Shown here: one piece after another, positions 46,801 to 58,038 of the stretch
How positions within the stretch are numbered: position 1 is the first letter of the stretch
How the letters are laid out: each line of letters opens with the position of its first letter
Assembly: GCA_949130495.1 (NCBI GenBank)
Contig: OX422210.1
Span: 501,433,760-501,497,759 of the forward strand
DNA length: 64,000 nt
Direction of reading: 5' to 3'
DNA from: Sambucus nigra
Lineage: Eukaryota; Streptophyta; Magnoliopsida; Dipsacales; Adoxaceae
The notes under the pieces: generated by a model
Told to the model about the DNA's origin: nothing
The model's database searches: none
What the model saw: the letters and a program-made list of their open reading frames with translations, nothing else
Made by a program: the position numbers and the translations under genes

Positions 46801-47470
46801 ATGTTCATCATCATCATATCTACCATAACCACCACCACTACCCGATCCAACATCTCTTAACGGTCTAGCTCCACCACCATGCTCCCTGGAACACAATGTC
46901 CTCATCCACTCCCCATGGCACTATGACACTATAACAAGCCTAATTTAATTATGATCTAGCATGGTGAGAAACTAATATTAAAATTGAGTGGTAGTACTTG
47001 CATGTTGCATAAAGATTCATCAATAGAGGGGGAATGCATATCAATATGTCGATCAATGCATGAGATTGTTCCTAGTACAAACTTCATGCTAAAGAGATGC
47101 AAGTGAGATATCGATCTACTATTATTGGCAGGTTGCGTGAGATGTTTTTCTAGCTGCTAAAATCCGAGCACATTTATTCTTCCTCTTACCTTTTGTTGAG
47201 ACTGAGGTAGAGGGATGGTTTTTCTCCCTCTTATAATAGGATGATGGGTCTCGGTATGAGTATCCATCTCAAAATTTTTCTCATCCTCCTTAATAGCAGG
47301 AGGAATAATACATCCTTAGGATGGTCGGCCTCAAACTGGTTTATGGTTGGAAAACAAACTCATAAGAGAGTTCGCGATGCAATCACTAGAAATAAGAGGA
47401 AGCCAAACATAGGCCATAATATTGGTTAAAAGAATCCCATAAGGAATGGTCACATATAACCTATTGTCTC
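46801..47470 (-). pseudogene. Retroelement-type accessory ORF remnant (minus strand)
   Basis: At the right, the minus strand reads YVTIPYGILLTNIMAYVWLP followed by SSDCIANSLMS (about 47350-47452). The PYGxxLT core resembles the plant 'putative plant transposon protein' domain found in accessory ORFs of several retroelements. Further left (46801-46920) an open stretch gives REHGGGARPLRDVGSGSGGG and YGRYDDDEHA, a glycine-rich tail. Stops separate the parts. No LTR could be tied to it. Function of this domain is unknown. Confidence 0.35.
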
Positions 47471-47561
47471 CATCATTGCAAATGGAGGTTATGTGTCTAT
47501 ATATCACAAATGGAAGAACGATGACTGGGAGAATAATCGAACTCTATGGTATATAATGAAT

Positions 47562-48020
47562 TAACGATGGCAACGGGGCGGGTTTAGCCAAGCCTGACCC
47601 TAAACCCGTTAACCCACCCGACCCTATTTATCCCACCCACCCTATTTGAAACCCCGCGGAGTCCTGAAACCATCCCAAACATATTATGTGATATTTTGTA
47701 ACTTATTTTATACAAGTATTCTAATGGATTTCAAGTTTTTTTATGTTAAACTAATAAAAAATTGAAGTTCTCTAACTAAGAGTATGCTTTGACTTGTTAT
47801 TATGGAAAAATAACAAAAGTGCATAGATTTAAGTATAATATTTGTAATAATACCCTTAAACGAGGTGGGTTAGGGGGTTTTACATATAAAACCCGACCCC
47901 GACCCGAACTCGAAGTTTTTTTTATTTATGACCCCGACCCATTTATTTGCCCCAAATTCCCCCCATTAGGAGTGGGTTCAGGGTAGGTCCCTACTAAAAC
48001 CCTCCCCGTTGTCATCCCTA
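47562..48020. mobile_element. 459-bp non-autonomous hAT-like element
   Basis: The ends TAACGATGGCAACGGGG on the left and CCCCGTTGTCATCCCTA on the right form an imperfect terminal inverted repeat. It continues into subterminal CGGGT/ACCCG-rich blocks (CCCGACCC, ACCCGTT and their inverses) on both sides of an AT-rich core. This GGGATGRCAACGGGG-type end is widespread among plant non-autonomous elements. I found no matching 8-bp duplication. The frame at 47789-47986 is a by-product of the repeat. Confidence 0.75.
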
Positions 48021-48832
48021 CATGGCACTGTATGTAGTGTAGTGTGTGACGGAACAAAGATTATGGCATATGAAATGAATATGGATACGATAATAGGTGT
48101 AATGATTTTTGTATAAATTAGCAACAACACAACCATTTTTTTTATTTTTCTTATAATGAAGTTGTATATTAAAACTCATTATTCATTAATGATTTTTAGT
48201 ATTTCCATTTAAATTAATATCTTCAAATGAAATGTTAACATTATATTATTACTTAATATTAACGCATAAAAGTCTTTTATTGTACATTGTAGATATTCTG
48301 GTTTATAGTTTTTTATCTTACATGTGAAAGATCAAATCATATGCTATTGTGGAATATAAATTTGGTGCACAGTCTTAGATGGATCTAGACACACAATTGG
48401 TAGGATTGTAATAAAATCTTTTTATAGGTATGTCTTGACTACTAGACTTGCTATATTTTGGACTTATAGTGCTAGTAAACTTTATGTGCATTAGAGAGGA
48501 CCATTTTGACATAATTGTTTATATATTGAGTATATAAGAAATTTCGGATCTAATGGTTATTATGAGTGCTTAATATCTTAATCTCTTAAGGGAACGATAG
48601 GAAAGAAGTTACAAGAAGTCAACAAACTATAAGGTAAATTAAAACAATTAAATATAGGGTAAATCACACCAAATAAGTTAGAAGGAGTCAATTATCAACA
48701 AGTGTTTGCAAGATTAACACAGAGGAGACTATTATGCATTCAAGACTAAAGAGTTTGAAATTATAATTTTGAGCAATGGGCTAGAATGCATTTCCAACTT
48801 GTTAATAGAATAAATAATAATTCATAGAAAGT
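48021..48832. other. AT-rich sequence without genes
   Basis: No coding or RNA-gene signal. At 48661-48676 GTAAATCACACCAAAT repeats the terminus of the MITE at 48833, perhaps the end of a second decayed copy. Confidence 0.45.
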
Positions 48833-48997
48833 GTAAATCACACCAAATCATCCCGAACTATTGATTTTTTACACCGAAGCCATTTTCATAATTTTTTTTT
48901 TTTACAAAACATGATTTTATGCATAAAAATGTTAAAATTGTATTGAAATGGGTTTGGTGTAAAAAATAATAGTTATAGGGGGTTTGGTGTAATTTAC
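48833..48997. mobile_element. 165-bp foldback MITE
   Basis: The left arm opens GTAAATCACACCAAAT and reaches TTTTTTACACC about 45 bp in. The right arm is its inverse: AATGGGTTTGGTGTAAAAAA, then GGTTTGGTGTAATTTAC. The inverted repeat continues weakly into flanking AATTCATAG and TATAGAATT, so the element may be slightly longer. Confidence 0.85.
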
Positions 48998-49037
48998 CAT
49001 TTATAGAATTGAGGAATTATTTATAGAGTTTAACTAG

Positions 49038-50351
49038 TTAGAAATCTACGCGATGTGCGGGTTATACATTAGAGTAATGAAAAACAACTTAGTAATTGCC
49101 AACACTTAAAAATGATAGATGAAATGAGTAAATAGATTGAAAATTTAGATTTTTTGTAATCATTAACCATGTAGAAGAAATAAAACTACATAATATCACG
49201 TTTTAACATATTATGTTTGAATGGAGAAAAAATAATTTTAGAAACTTAATTTTCGAGACCTACATAGAACTATTACCTATACCAAAAAATGCCCATCATA
49301 AAGATTCCTAATGAATATGAAACACTCATCGACCAATATGTCATAAAAATCGGTGAGAAAAGTATGTTTTGTATTTCATAATTAAAATAAGAGATGGTAA
49401 CCCGCAATACCCACATTTTATTTTATTTTATTTTTTTAGACCCATTAAATAGACACAACCACCCACCTCATCAAACCCTCAATTACCCTTGCACTCACCC
49501 ACACTCTCTCTGCCCTAAAACCGTGTCATGGTTCCATCTCCACTTGTATGATAAACTCTGTATATCTATTATTTTTTTTAATTCTGAACCCATTGATGGT
49601 TACTCCAACAATAAACTCTCTATATCAAATGTTTAGTTTTGATGGGTGTAGTCTAAGTGATGACAATTAAGTTGAGTGGCAAAGTTGAATAATAGTAGCA
49701 GAAATCAAAGCTTCAGTTGAACAATAAAACAAAATCACTTTTAAAAGAGAAGGAAAAAAAATTGAAATTTAGTTATATAAGACCAACCCAAAGAACTACT
49801 CCTCTTCTCGGCTTTATCTCCTAAAGCCCTATTCCTAAATAGGATCAATCACCAAAATGAACCACCAAACACCGAAGTATCAGTCTGAACAACAAATATT
49901 CATTTCCTCAATAAAAAAAATGGCATCATTGGTTCAAGGAAAATTTGACCCCACTAACCTCGCCTTAATCCAACTTGCAATGCGTCACCAACAATTATCA
50001 TTCATTTTATTTTATAGCTTCCTCTCGTTGGAACAAGACACTCCATATCTACTTTTTCTCTCATATTTATTTCCTCACCAAGAATTTATCGTATCTACCA
50101 TCTAACTACATCACCTACAAGGAAACGAACCCCTAACCTACAAAAGAGCAACAAAAATCCAATAGGGCTCTATCTATCACTTCTTGATTAAATCAAACCA
50201 TAAATAACACCACATACAACCGAAAATCCCACCATAAATAATAAATCATACAACATCTTAAAAAAATCAAAATCAAAACTAAGCAAAATTGAAAAAAACC
50301 AAACTAAAAAAACTGCAATAGACTAAAAATGAATTCAATTCATCCCTTGAA
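49038..50351 (-). other. 3' arm of the Helitron, no gene recognised
   Basis: Transcript-like on the minus strand (T-rich runs, many ATG-poor stretches), but no frame longer than about 80 codons and no family match. Captured host exons cannot be excluded. Confidence 0.4.
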
Positions 50352-52145
50352 TGTTAAACTGATAAGTTCTTAAAGGTAGCTCACCAACACCACACACTAG
50401 GATTGCATATATACATTATATCATGCTATATTTGGTTGTGTGTGAGTTAAATCCCTTAAAATTAATTTTTTACTATTTTTTGGGAATTTTTAAATAATTT
50501 CTAAGATTTTAAAATGATTTTAGAAATTAAAAATAATGGCTTAAAAACCTTTGGGCTAGATTATAATTTGTTTTTAAGGCATAAAATCTGGTTGGGTAGA
50601 AATCGAAAGCGCTTGAGAATATTGTGGGTACAATTTGTATTTTTGACAACTCAAAAACACGCATTGTACATTGGATCTCAGCCTTCCAAGTGTTGCTTAT
50701 ATAACGGCCAGAGTTGTGTTTTTTCCCTCTCACATACTTAACCCTCTATGTGGACCATTGGATATATTCTAATCAACTTAATCCTTGTGTTTAGTTTTGA
50801 ACCAATCAACACTTTTTTAAAAGCGGTGGCTTGGTAGCCATTAGATTAACTTCGTATTGATCTTGATCGTTCATTTTCCCTCGATGTTCCAGATTCTTCT
50901 TCTCTCAGTATATAAGGATACTTCGTCTTTCATTTTGTATTTTTGGCATTTTAGTGTCTGAGAGAAAATAGAGATAAGAGAGAGAGAGATGGAGAGAGAG
51001 TTCGAACAGTTTTTACAAGCCCTAACTCAAACTTTAACCAAATCCAAACATAAAAATATTTTTCTGAGTGTTTTTATTTCAAGATTTGTGAAGTTCCTTA
51101 CTCGACTGTCTTATATCTCTTTGCCAACTTAATCACGTTGATTAAGTCTCTATTTCTTTGCATAGAAATTTGAGATTTGATTTATGTGATACAGATCACT
51201 TAGTTATTTCCTAGATCTGATTTCTTATTTCGAGAAATCTAATTTTTGTTGGTTGTTTTCAAACCTTAAACCAACAAGACCCTTTCTGATTTCATCTTAC
51301 TCAAACTTTCAGACTTAGATATAGTTTGGGATCTTGATTGGGGATTTCACTTTCAAAATTATTTCACATTTTGTGAAATAAGCTAATGTTTTCAAATAAA
51401 GAAAGTGTATAGGATCTTGGCTAGTTTGTATAGCAAGATTCCCTCTTGATCTGTGATTATTTGAAAGATCCAAAGTCTGATTTATTTAACTAAGTGGATT
51501 TTATAAACCCTTGCATCTTGAGAGATCTGTTTGTAATTTGATACTCATATTGTCTGTTATTAAGTGTGTGTGAGTTACATGCATGAGTTTAGAGCACTAA
51601 ACCACATACACGTTCACACTACTACACTGAAAAGTGTTGGTGTTGAGATATTGGATTTTTAGAGTCGACGTAAAGCTAAAAGGAGTAAAGTTACAAAGCT
51701 GGGAGAACATAAGCAACATCAGAACCTTGGGACAAGTCAGAAAATGCCACAGGATTTGGTTCATTTCTGAACTTAGTTTAGATTTGATTATGTGTCTTGA
51801 TTGTTATATAGCTTGTAATTTGTTACTCATTTTTAGTGGACGTTTTACTTGTGTGGAGTAGAGGTCACCGTGGATGTTTCCCCAATTGGGTGGGATTTTA
51901 TCACGTTAAAATTGCTTGTGTACACTTCCTCTTCCCGTCATCCCTTTCTTCAGGTTATATTGGTTTATTTTGTTTAAGTTTTATTTTTCAAAACTAGTAA
52001 ACCTATAACTGAAATTACTCGTTCATACTGTTTTACACATCTTGTGTTTAAATTTTATTTTAAGAAAAGAGTTTCTTCAATAAACTGTTGGGAGCCATTT
52101 AGATAGTTTAATACTGTATTAAATAAATTAAGTGGCACCTTTTCA
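50352..52145 (+). repeat. 5' LTR of the copia element, probably missing its first about 120 bp
   Basis: Homology to the 3' LTR begins at ATAAGTT (50361) and runs to TTTTCA at 52145. Compared with the 3' copy it has an extra segment of about 600 bp (roughly 51010-51625). A TATATAAGG box lies at about 50909-50917 and again at about 58735 in the 3' copy. A (GA)-rich run at 50965-51000 precedes the segment missing from the other copy. Confidence 0.82.
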
Positions 52146-52147
52146 AT

Positions 52148-52159
52148 TGGTATCAGAGC
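52148..52159 (+). other. Primer-binding site of the copia element
   Basis: TGGTATCAGAGC, the exact complement of the initiator Met-tRNA 3' end used by many plant retroelements, starts two bases after the LTR. Confidence 0.9.
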
Positions 52160-52220
52160 TTTAGTTTCTCAAAAATTCTTTAGATCTTGAGTTTTTGAAA
52201 TTATTTTCTCAAAACAAATT

Positions 52221-53280
52221 ATGGAAGAGAAATTTGAGAGACTAGGTAACCTGTCTAGGCCCCCTCTCTTTAATGGAACCAACTTTCCGTATGGGCAGGT
52301 AGGTATAGTGGCATCATCCAAGGGACTTTGGGAGATGATTCCTAGGAAGTTATTTAAAATGGTTACAATTTTCCTACTGAACCAGCCACTGAAGGAAGTA
52401 CTATGAGGTTTAGAAAGTACTAGGTGAATTCACTAAAGAAGAGAAATAGGTTTCACTTAATAACAATAAAGGCAAAAATTCCATATTCATGTCTATCAAT
52501 GAACACAAATTTAAGAGGATATCATTATGTTCTACCTCTAAAGAAGCATGGTACACCCTAGTGACTTCACATGAGGGTGATACCCGAGTTAAAGCTGCTA
52601 AAACTCAAATGTTAATCCAACAGTATAACTCCTTGATCATGACTGAGACCGAGTCATTTGATGAATTTTATATTAGACTGACAGACATTGTGACCAAATT
52701 TGATGCTAATGGTATTGTTTATGATAGAAAGGAAATTGTATCTAAAATACTAAGATCACTTCCACAAAAATTTGATAATAAAAGATATGCAATTGAGGAG
52801 ATGGATGATCAAAATCTTACACCTGAACTCCTCAGTAGCAAATTAAGAACTGTGGAAATGGAATTAGAATTTAAGAAATAATTAATCCAGTCCCAAAAGA
52901 GACAGTCTACCTCCAATCTTATTTTTTCATCTAAGTTGACCACACCTGAATTTAGCATACATAACATTGACATAGACTCTGATGAGGACCATAATTTAGA
53001 TACTTTGGATAATCAGATTACCTTAATGTCTAAACAGTTTAAGAAAATTGTGAACTTTCGAAATAAAATAGCAAAAATACAAGGCAAACCTACTTATCCA
53101 AATCAATCTAACAACAAGCCTCATGAGAGAAGAAAACACAAATACCAGTCTAACAATCATAAGATACCTAAGAAAGACCTCAAAAATGTTGAATGCTATA
53201 TATGTGGAAAGTTTGGACACATGGCTAGTGACTGTAGAGTTAACTTAGACAAAATTCACAAACATAATAGGGATCATTAA
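52221..53280 (+). pseudogene. Copia gag (capsid and zinc knuckle)
   Basis: The likely start is the ATG at 52221 (MEEKFERLGNLSRPPLFNGT), 60 bp after the primer site, with the N-terminal FNGTNFPY block typical of copia gag. A frame break near 52400 is followed by STSKEAWYTLVTSHEGDTRV (52534-52593), SLIMTETESFDEFYIRLTDI and ILRSLPQKFDNKRYAIEEM, the UBN2 capsid domain. After a stop at 52879 the frame reopens: a lysine-rich stretch leads to the CCHC zinc knuckle CYICGKFGHMASDC (53194-53235) with all four metal ligands present. The stop at 53278 ends this part. Gag packages the RNA. Only two stops and one shift separate it from a full frame, so it is better kept than the Tat gag. Confidence 0.88.
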
Positions 53281-54460
53281 AGCAAGACTTCAGATGACTC
53301 AAGTGACTCTGAAAATGATGAACCTGAGTCATCAAACACTTGTGACCCTTGTATGTCATTATTTGCTAAGATAATCTACAATGATGATGAGGAATCTGAT
53401 CATACCATGACTAATATTGTGCCTACTGGTTTATCTGCCTTATTGCTTGAGAATGTTAATAATGCTTCAAATGCTGTGTGTGTGAGTAAAAGGGAACGCT
53501 CTATTGTTAATGTTACTGGGTGTGTGAGTTCTAAAAATGAACCACCAGGGGACACTGCACACTGCACACTTAGCGACTCCAAAAATGATGACTTCCTGAC
53601 ATTCACACATTGTATACAAAAACTCTTAAGAAAATTACTAGGCTTAAAAAAACTGTCAAGGATCTTACCCAGAAGATAGAAACCTTAAGTCTGATGATCA
53701 AACAAAATGCTCAAGAGTATACTACTCAATGTCTAACTCATGAGAATGAAACCAAAAACTTTGATAAAAAACTTAAAGAGTTGTCTAACTCTAATGAAAT
53801 TATGGGAAATAAATACAAAGGAACGCTGTTAGAATTGGAACAAACAAAAGAAAAGACATCCAAAATCTTCAAAAATCTTGCAAAATTTGAAAATAATTCT
53901 AAATGTTTTGAAGATTTTGTAGCTAAAAGAAAAACCAATTCTGATGATAGTACTGGAATAGTTTTTTTTATCTCAACTCTAAGACACAAACTAAAAACTT
54001 TGAAACCATAAAAGTTTGTCTGGTGGCAAAAGACCTATTGAAACTTGTCTAGATTTTCAAGGTTTAAAAAATGATTTTGATAAAAAACAATTGAAGTTAG
54101 ACATTGGTGATTCAAGCAACTCTAAGCATAATGTTGAACAAAAGACCAAATATGTCTATCCCTCTATTAGACAAGCAAATTTGATGTTTCATCCTGTGCC
54201 ACCTAGGAACAAGACTAGAGCTTAAAACCTAGAGAAACCTTTGAATACTACCTTTCCCACGGTTATGAGTTCAACATTCCATCTTTACTTCTCCTATTGT
54301 GATGTCTATGGACATTCCCTTAATGGTTGTTATTCCAAACGTCAATGTAATCCAGTCTATACTTCTCCGTTTACCATAACTTCAATTATTCTAGGAGAAG
54401 CCGAAACAACTATGTCCTTCCTGGACAGCCAGACAAGAACTCTAACTATCGTAATAGAAG
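53281..54460 (+). pseudogene. C-terminal extension of copia gag: acidic and coiled-coil region
   Basis: Acidic serine/aspartate-rich sequence (DDSSDSENDEPESSN-like, 53287-53335; DDEESDHTM, 53383-53409) is followed by a long coiled coil from 53610. Examples are LKKITRLKKTVKDLTQKIET, FDKKLKELSNSNEIM and LLELEQTKEKTSKIFKNLAK. SVRQANLMF-like sequence and a degenerate cysteine segment (FSYCDVYGHSLNGCY, about 54292-54336) lie near the end, read as a second knuckle. This long extension between the knuckle and protease is typical of SIRE/Maximus gag. At least four frame breaks are present. Confidence 0.7.
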
Positions 54461-54464
54461 GAAA

Positions 54465-54941
54465 ATGACTAATACTAAAAGACAATCTACAAGAAGGAAT
54501 CCTAGATTCTACTCTAGACATGTTGCTCCAACTGCTTATAACAATAATAAAATTGTGCAAAAATCTTTTAAAGAAAAGTCAGAAGCTTGCAAGTTTTATC
54601 AAATACGATCTAATAAGTACAAATTGAAAACTAGAGCAATTTGGGTTAGAATAGATGATATATTACCCCAGTTAAAACGCAATATAGTGATCAGTGCTTT
54701 TAGAGCTGAACACACTACAACTGGATGGTATTTAGATTTAGAATGTTCCAAACATATGATCGGGGATGATTCCAAACTCTCAAATGACACTAACTTCTCC
54801 GGAGGAAAAGTCTTGTTTCGAGATGGTGTATCAGCCCAGATCATTGGTAAAGGAACACTCTATGAAGAAGGATTACCCATTCTTGAGAATGTTCTCTTGG
54901 TAACAGGATTCCAATTTACTAAGTATATCACAGTTCTGTGA
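54465..54941 (+). pseudogene. Copia protease, active-site motif altered
   Basis: GWYLDLECSKHMIGDDSKLS (54724-54783) corresponds to the W-x-D-S-G-C-S-x-H-M-T-G-D block of copia protease. The Asp is present but the following S-G is L-E, so the active-site loop is destroyed. The downstream GGKVLFRDGVSAQIIGKGTL segment (about 54801-54858) is the normal second half of the domain. The frame then opens into the integrase linker. Confidence 0.82.
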
Positions 54942-55970
54942 CTCCAACCATACTATCACTTTTTCAAAGAATAATTGCAAAATTTTAAATGAAAAAGGTG
55001 ATTGCATTATTATAGGACTCCGTACTCTAGATAACTATTAGACGATCAATCCGAGTACAGAGGTCTATAACATTTCCAGAATGGATGATAATGGGATATG
55101 GCATAATAGGTTGGGTTACATTAACTATGATAATCTTGGAAAATTATGCTCCCAAGAGATAGTTAGAGGTCTTCTCAAGATCAAACCAATTTCAAACATT
55201 GTTTGTGGTCCATGTTAAGAAGGGAAAATTTTCAAGGCTCCCCATAAGAAAGTTAACGAAGTTCTATCCACTAAACGTCCAGAACTCGTCCATATGGACC
55301 TATTGAGTCCTTCTCACATTGGCAACAGTTACATCCTTGTTATGGTTGATGATTTCACTCAATTTTCCTGGGTTACCTTCTTAAAACATAAATAAAAAAC
55401 CTTTCAAAAGTTTTTGAAAATCTTAGTTCGTATAGAAAACGAAAAGGACACCCAAGTAGATAGAATTTATAATGATAGAGGAGGATAATTCATAGATTCA
55501 GGCATCATAGAATATTGTGACTCTAATGGTTTACAAACATGAATTTAGTGCTCCTAAGACACCTCAACAAAATGGGATTATTTAGCGAAAAATCGCACTC
55601 TTCAAGAAATGCCCGTGTGATGATTCATGCAAAAAACCTACCAAAGTATTTTTTGGTAGAATCCATTCGTACTGCTTGTCATATAATCAATCGCGTCAAC
55701 TTAAGGAAGAATACCAAACAAACATCCTTTGAGCTTTGGTATGGAAAGAAACCTAACCTAAAATACTTTAGAACCTTTGGTAGTACCTGTTATGTCTGTA
55801 AGGACAGAGAACATCTGTCTAAATTCGAAACCAGAGGTGATAAAACCATCTTTTTAGGGTATTATTCAAACAGTAGAGCCTATTGTGTCTACAATTTTCG
55901 TACCAAAACCATGATGGAATCCATTAATGTGGTTGTTAGTGACACTAATGTTGAAAGAAATACAAAAGAA
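54942..55970 (+). pseudogene. Copia integrase
   Basis: The pre-integrase zinc-binding region reads NGIWHNRLGYINYDNLGKLC (about 55090-55150) and ends CGPC (55205-55216), keeping histidine and cysteines of the HHCC finger. The catalytic core follows: HMDLLSPSHIGNSYILVMVD (55292-55351) with the first Asp, YNDRGG (about 55468-55485) with the second Asp, and a shifted PQQNGI/KNRTLQEMPV region (55560-55620) that would carry the Glu. The C-terminal part, KYFLVESIRTACHIINRV, FELWYGKKPNLKYFRTFGST and KTIFLGY, is open and well kept (55640-55860). Stops at 55216, 55393 and 55487 and a frameshift near 55545 disable it. Placement before RT confirms Ty1/copia. Confidence 0.9.
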
Positions 55971-56149
55971 TTAATTATTATAAATGAGTCCGAAAACATT
56001 TTAAATTATGACTCTCCAAAAATAGTTGAATCTTTACCAACTGAGACCCCTGACGTACCTAAGTGGGTTTCCAAAGATCATCCTTTAGATAGTATAGTTG
56101 GTAATCCTACTGAGCCTGTTTGTACAAGTTCTCAACTTCATAACATTTC

Positions 56150-57130
56150 TCATTTTGCATGTTTTGTGTCTTTTATTGAGCCCAAAATTGTAAATGAAGC
56201 CTTGAATGACACCTTGTGGATAAGTGCTATGCAGGAGGAACTTCTTCGATTTGTCATTCATGATGTTTGGTATCTTGTACCCAGGCCTGAAAATAAAAGG
56301 GTTATTGGCACACATTGGATTTTTAAAAATAAGACTGATGAATCTGGGATGATTATTCGGTATAAACCTATATTAGTTGCCCAGGGATACTCTTAGATTT
56401 AAGGAATATATTTTGAGGAAACCTTTGCTCCTGTCACTAACCTTGAATCTATTCTCTTACTTTTTGCAATAGCATGTCATTTGTATTTCACTATATATCA
56501 AATGGATGTTAAGTCAGCCTTCCTTAACGGAATTTATTTGAGGATACCTATGTAGAACAACCCAAAGGGTTTATTAACCCTTATCACCCAAATTATTTTT
56601 ATCGTCTTAAAAAATCTCTTTATGGGTTAAAACAAGCTCCTAAAGATTGGTATGAGTGTATATCCACCTTTCTTTTAGATAATGGATTTAGGAGAGGGGG
56701 GGAATGACCAAACCTTATTTATCAAACATTTTGACAACAACATTAATATTGCTTAAGTTTACGTTGACGATATCATTTTTGGTTCCACCTCCCCTTTAGA
56801 AGCTAAGACCATCTCTGACATTATGCACAAATAATTTCAGATGTCACTTATGGGGGAGTTACAATTCTTCTTAGGACTCCAAGGTAAACAGAATTTAGTA
56901 GGATTATTTCTATCGCAATCTAAATACGCTTCAGAGATTATTAAGAAGTGTGGCCTAGAAACATCTAAAGACACTAGGATTCCTACGAGTACCATTGTCA
57001 AAATTTCTAAAGATAAGAATGGAAAATATATTGATACCACCTTGTATCGTAGTATGATATGAAGTTTACTTTATCTTACTGCCTCCGGTCCTGATATCAT
57101 GTACTCTGTCTGCGTGTGTGACATATATTA
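56150..57130 (+). pseudogene. Copia reverse transcriptase, catalytic YVDD kept
   Basis: The RT begins with EALNDTLWISAMQEEL (about 56196-56243) and HDVWYLVPRPENKRVIGTHW (56261-56320), then KPILVAQGYS before a stop at 56394. FEETFAPVTNLESILLLFAI (about 56412-56470), QMDVKSAFLNG (56500-56532) and, after a frameshift, the intact catalytic box VYVDDIIFGS (56757-56786) follow. Then come SLMGELQFFLGLQ and FLSQSKYASEIIKKCGLE (about 56840-56960), the thumb and connection. Several stops and at least two shifts make it non-functional, but the active-site residues remain, in contrast to the Tat RT. Confidence 0.9.
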
Positions 57131-57705
57131 AAATAATCCTAAAGAGAGTCACCTATTCAGCGTTAAAAGAATTACCAAATACATCAAAGGCACTCTAAAT
57201 TTAGGACTTTGGTACACTAAAGGCACTTTTAGTACTATAGTAGGTTACACTGATGTTGAGTGGGTCGGTTTTATCGATGATAGTAAGAGTACTTCAGGAG
57301 CGTACTACTACATTAGTAACAACTTGGTAGGATGGAGTAGTAAGAAATAAACTACACTTCCTTGTCTACTGCATAATCCAAAAATATTACAACATGAAGC
57401 TGTTTCTCTCAATTACTTTGGCTGAAACAAATAATAAAAAATTATTGTATCACTGAAGACAAGTTACATCTATATTGTGACAATCAAAGCGCGATTAATA
57501 TTTCTAAAAATCTTGTTCAACACTCTTGTACTAAACATATTAAAATCAGATATCATTTCATATGCGAGTTAATTGAATCCAAGGAGTTAGAAATAAATTA
57601 GCTTCCTACAGAATTGCAATTAGCTGATCTATTTACTAAACCTTTAAACTTTCTTCGATTTGAATCTTTACGCAAATCTATTGGTATGGTCATGGCAGAA
57701 CAATG
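57131..57705 (+). pseudogene. Copia RNase H
   Basis: GYTDVEWVGFIDDSKSTSGA (57243-57302) with the first catalytic Asp corresponds to GYxDADWAGxxDxRKSTSG of copia RNase H. LVGWSSKK (about 57326-57349) follows, then EAVSLNYFG-like sequence for the AEAEY helix. A further shifted frame carries the C-terminal DNQSAI-like (about 57479-57496) and KHIKIRYHFI-like (57535-57564) stretches. Stops are frequent after 57350. Confidence 0.8.
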
Positions 57706-57751
57706 AATTTTTACCTTTTTTAGTTTTTTCTTTGCCCTTTGTCCATTTGAG

Positions 57752-58038
57752 ACAAAATGGGGGAGAAATTTGAGTCCTCTTGGACATTTTTGGTATATAC
57801 TCAACTAAAAAATTTGATCTTAGTTATCTTATTTTCAGGAATCAGTACCATCAGTTACAACAGAATTGTGTTAGGGTATTGGTTTGTATCTAGTATAGTT
57901 ATGTAATTTTATCTTTCTAGGATATTGGGTAGATAGAAAACTTTATATAGGAATAGGATTTTCATATTACTTTTTGTATCCCTACGAGTCCTCATTGACT
58001 CAAAGGATATTTTGTCTCATATTTCCAAAGGGTGATAT
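57752..58038 (+). other. Post-pol spacer with two polypurine tracts
   Basis: ACAAAATGGGGGAGAAA (57752-57768) is the first tract. CAAAGGGTGATAT (58026-58038) directly precedes the presumed 3' LTR start TGAAGC. Between them is non-coding AT-rich sequence. SIRE-type elements commonly have more than one such tract after pol. Confidence 0.6.

Noticed and set aside
47789..47986. 65-codon frame with proline-rich end
   Set aside because: It lies wholly inside the non-autonomous hAT-like element; the proline/glycine words come from its ACCCG-type subterminal repeats.
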